DNA of 64,000 nucleotides, from contig AP031354.1 of assembly GCA_037833965.1 (NCBI GenBank), positions 12,192,001-12,256,000 on the forward strand, read 5' to 3'. Under the pieces are notes generated by a model. That model did not search any database and was not told the origin of the DNA. It saw only the letters and a list, made by a program, of their open reading frames with translations. Made by a program: the position numbers and the translations under genes. This DNA is from Marchantia polymorpha subsp. ruderalis. Lineage: Eukaryota > Streptophyta > Marchantiopsida > Marchantiales > Marchantiaceae. Of this stretch, positions 60,777-64,000 are shown in pieces (the stretch's first letter is position 1; every line of letters begins with the position of its first letter).

Positions 60777-60821
60777 GCGTCGGTAGTCCAGGGGTAGAAT
60801 ATTTCTCTGCCATGGAATGAT
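60777..60821 (+). pseudogene. Truncated tRNA-Gly(GCC)-like sequence
   Basis: The 5' two thirds resemble plant tRNA-Gly(GCC): acceptor-like GCGTCGG, then TAGTCCAGGGGTAGAAT (D arm with a good A box) and anticodon loop CTGCCAT with GCC at 60809-60811. The anticodon stem is weakened (TTTCT/GGAAT). The T arm, B box and 3' acceptor strand are missing. It is therefore a pseudogene or fragment rather than a working tRNA. Confidence 0.6.
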
Positions 60822-61689
60822 ACGGAAGGCTTGTGCTACTTTGCTTGTTGTTAATAATACGCGTTACAAATGCACGTGGTAAACACTAAAAACAATCTAA
60901 TTTGAGTATTTCATGTGATTACATTATGATGAAATATTTTCTTTATAATAAACTAAAATCATCAAGATCTCATTGTTTGCAATTATCATAGACAATACGA
61001 TAGTGTAAATAATCAAGTCTGCGGTACCCAAAGGTTAAAAAGTAAATTACCAACAATCCAAGCCAAAAGAAGAGAACCCAAAAAACACTCTAGTTAGTGA
61101 CTAGAGCATTAGAAAAAACTAATAACATAACTCATAAAACAACCTAAATTATAAAGTTTGAGCTTTATAATTTACTCAAACTGGATTTAAAAATAAAAAA
61201 TTTCTACAACAACTTCATGAGTCTCTATATATCTAGTACAAGTAACAAACACATGCACTTCATCCTCAACTTTCCTCCCATCCTATAAATACGTTTATTA
61301 CTATCAATGTTCAACCAACGCACTTTCTCAACTCCAAGACTATGAGATTGTTGATGTAAAGATGTAGATATATTTGCAAATAGATATACTTGCTCATAAT
61401 AAACAAGTATAGGATTCATATGAAGTTGATAATACTCTATTTTAATGAATCATCTGCTCCAAATAATGCTGAGAAATTACTCCTTAATGTGATTACGAAG
61501 GTTCATAGATTGCAAATTACAATTGCGTTCCATCACATTCCACCTCAAAGACCAAATCATCACATATGTAAATTGTTCCTTGGAATGTGTGGCACGCAAA
61601 GCTTGAAGAGTAAGTCGAGAAGTAGCAAGAGATCTCACTCTTCAGATATAAATGATAATCAAGAAAAGAACTTCAGCCTTAAGAGTTAG

Positions 61690-62760
61690 ACAACTTGTTT
61701 TTGCAAGAAGAATATCATATGAAGTTTAGGTTTTCACATTCAATTCCTCTTAATGTAAGAAGATCTTTGCATCCTCTCCAAACGTTTGATCAACTCCAAA
61801 AGAATACAAGTTGCCAACTTGTCTTCTTACAATCACGACCCCATACTTGTGTTCCATATAAGATAACCAGAAACACTAAGCTTTAGAATAAGAATTCACT
61901 AAGACTCCAAGACACTAGATGAGCTACTTTACATCTATTTAGCAATGAATATAGATATTTGAATCCATATTCTACTCTCTTTTGCACACAAAATGTCCAA
62001 CTATGATCGCGGTAGAAATCAAATACTAAATATTTGTAACTATTGATTTGTTCCAGTTCTAATCCTTTGTAAAATAAAAAAAAACTTGAATCTAGTCCCA
62101 CAAGAATGACTTTTGACTTCTCCAAATTGACCTCCCATATGATTTTGAGTACAAAAGCTAGCCAAAGTGTCAAGGTGTTCTTGTAAACTAATGGCATCAC
62201 GTGCTAGTGATATGACATCATCTACATACAAAAAAGATTTGATGACAAAGACTCCAAGTTTGACACCTTCAGTTTCACAATCCTCTAACCATCTTTTTAT
62301 ATCATCTATGAAAACTTCAAATAGAACAAGAGAGAGAGTACAACCTTGAATGACTCCAATGGTACTCAAAATCTCTTCAGTTTGAGAAGTGTTGATCTTG
62401 GCCCGAACATAATGCTAAAATGTGGCCACAAGTACTAAGAGATCCAATGTTATACCAAGATTTGCAATTTTTCCCATAAAAGCTCACGAGATACTATGTC
62501 AAAAGCATTTTTGAAATCGATGAAGTCACAAAACAAAGCTTTTTCATTGTACTTCAACTTCTCCCATAAAATACACAAAACAAAGGTATGATCTATAGTG
62601 CTCAATGTAGAACAAAACTCAGCTTGGAACCGTGATCTCTTCTGATAAAATTTGGCCCATGTGTTCAACTTTGACTCCATCAATTTGCCAAATAACTTAG
62701 CAAAAATACTACCCATCATGATAGTCCAATAGTTTGTCACGAAGTACTTGCTCCTAGATT
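61690..62760 (-). pseudogene. LINE reverse transcriptase remnant
   Basis: RT motifs in order on the minus strand: KLMESKLNTWAK and LSTIDHTFVL, motif A FIDFKNAFD (62498-62524), motif B GVIQGCTLS (about 62340), and catalytic motif C YVDD (62217-62228, usually YADD). A LINE-type thumb region with INSYKYLVFDF and YSLLNRCKVAH follows. Three frames must be joined to follow the domain, so frameshifts are present. Confidence 0.85.
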
Positions 62761-63429
62761 TGTTAATAGGAACAATTTTCCGTAGAAATCAAGTTGAAGA
62801 AAACTATAGATAGCATCATTCTCTAACATTTAGTGAGAATATGTCCAATAGCATCTTCTTCCCACTTGAGAAGTTCAATAGGGTTTAATAGTTCAATAGT
62901 TTAATTTATCACATTTAACGTTTGCCATTTTTTTAAGTTGAGTCCACATTTCAGCTTCAGAAAATCAGCCAGTTTTCACTTTACAACATGCCATTGATGC
63001 AGTATTGGAAAAAAAAAAATTTCAGCAAAAGAAACTAAAGACTTGGTTTGAAAGATTATATTGCCAACCGACTCCAAGAAGATATGGGATTCTCCAACAG
63101 CTCCTTTGTCAAACACCCTTGCTTACGTTTCAAAAAAGCTCGTTTCTTAGATTTTATCAAGTCTTTGTAAAGTCTTGTTATAATAAGTAGATTGTGAAAA
63201 TCCAAAAATTTATCAATTGATCTTGTACTTGCTTGCTTGCAATCAAAGTCAAATCATTCATTGCAAAAAAGACTCCTAGCTCTTCACTTCTTACATCTAA
63301 AAAAGAACTTAGAAGCAGAGTTTTTGAGCAACTTGGTTAGTTGCAAATTAGATGTATGTGGATCAAGGTTCCAAGAAGTAAGAGTAAAGAGGTCTTATAA
63401 ATGTTGACCATAAAGTTGCTTCTTACTAG

Positions 63430-63990
63430 GATCTAAAAAAAACTTGAGTAAGTAGAAACATAATGACATGTAAAGAGTGGAATTGACTTTGATAACAAAA
63501 GAGTTAGTAAAAAAATTCTATAATTTGAATCTAATTGAGGCTCTAGAATATCAAATGTTGAGATAAAAGAACTATTAATAACAAAGAATAAAAAATAATC
63601 AATAGTGCTAACGTTGGTAGAGAAAAAACATATATTGGAATGAAAGTTGGGGAAAAAAAACACCATTGAGAAGTTTCAGATTACATGTGGCTTCAAACTT
63701 CAAAAAATATTATGTCAAATCATTTGCAAAGGTATCATAAGGAATTTTAGACCACAAACTATCTTCATTTTTTTCAAAAGAGGTAAAAGACAAGTATAAA
63801 CTAGATTGTGTAAATTGAATATAACATATGTAAGCATTAAAGTTTCCAACAAGAAAAAATTCAACTTTGTTTTGATATTTGAGAACATCTTCTATAAGCC
63901 GATAGAATGATTGACTTCAATTGCTACTGCTTGTGGAGTAGATCTGCATGAATAATGATGCAAAGTAACAACCTGTCAAATAACTGTAAG
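63430..63990 (-). pseudogene. LINE AP-endonuclease remnant
   Basis: On the minus strand near 63870 the sequence reads EFFLVGNFNAYIC, the GDFN block of AP-type endonucleases with D to N. Near 63620-63510 it reads VSTIDYFLF and, further on, FDILEPQLDSNYRI, matching the STIDYxL and SDHRP blocks at the end of the domain (here altered). Several stops lie between. The 5' part of the domain is outside the window. Confidence 0.65.
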
Positions 63991-64000
63991 ATACTCCAAT

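Larger units (their letters stand above)
61030..64000 (-). mobile_element. Degenerate LINE (non-LTR retrotransposon), runs off the right edge
   Basis: Read on the minus strand from the window edge downward, an endonuclease remnant (64000 to about 63430), a reverse transcriptase (about 62760-61880) and a C-terminal region (about 61880-61225) appear in LINE ORF2 order. An AT-rich 3' end finishes near 61030. Stop codons and frameshifts are spread throughout, so it is dead. The C-terminal part includes YDILLAKTSCLTLKAE and RVRSLATSRLTLQALRA, typical of plant LINE ORF2 ends. The 3' boundary and any target-site duplication could not be fixed. Confidence 0.8.

Noticed and set aside
1..64000. CRISPR arrays, phage, operons or other prokaryotic systems
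   Set aside because: The window is plant nuclear DNA; the tandem repeats seen have no regular unique spacers.

Overview
This looks like nuclear DNA of a land plant, most likely a bryophyte (moss-type); the species cannot be named from the sequence. The evidence is a set of plant genes: Mg-protoporphyrin IX methyltransferase (CHLM), the nitrate-transport partner NRT3/NAR2, a CLSY/DRD1-type SNF2 protein, a small LEA protein, a TFIIA large subunit with ten GT-AG introns, and a nuclear-type tRNA-Trp. Most of the genes have no intron or one short intron. They sit as islands of ordinary base composition in long AT-rich stretches full of decayed transposons and local repeats. No organellar, bacterial or viral block was recognised.

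Layout. 0.2-4.1 kb (minus): a CLSY/DRD1-like SNF2 ATPase, split by a 148-bp tandem duplication that shifts its reading frame. 4.5-5.2 kb: five perfect hairpins in about 700 bp. 6.1-6.8 kb (minus): NRT3/NAR2. 11.2-11.85 kb: three 142-bp tandem repeats, then tRNA-Trp(CCA). 13.0-13.5 kb (minus): a two-exon LEA gene with a TATA box and ABA-type promoter elements. 18.4-27.3 kb: a very AT-rich block with a 28-30-bp minisatellite, a diverged ~2.4-kb tandem duplication, and two insertions with target-site duplications. 28.4-37.2 kb (plus): a CpG-rich promoter region and the 11-exon TFIIA-L gene. 43.5-45.1 kb: a decayed hAT transposase. 46.7-48.2 kb (minus): unrecognised possible exons. 49.96-53.06 kb (plus): a 1032-aa tail-anchored coiled-coil protein. 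57.4-58.4 kb (plus): CHLM behind a G-box. 56 kb (plus) and 61-64 kb (minus): pieces of one LINE family in opposite orientation; the second runs off the right edge.

The genes do not form one pathway. CHLM acts in chloroplast chlorophyll synthesis, NRT3/NAR2 in nitrate uptake at the plasma membrane, TFIIA-L in pol II initiation, the CLSY-like protein probably in RNA-directed DNA methylation, and the LEA protein in desiccation or cold tolerance. No convincing new multi-gene system was found. The items most worth a second look are the frame-breaking duplication in the SNF2 gene, the 218-bp GC-rich multi-hairpin insertion, the hairpin cluster at 4.5-5.2 kb, and the 42-residue repeats of the coiled-coil protein.
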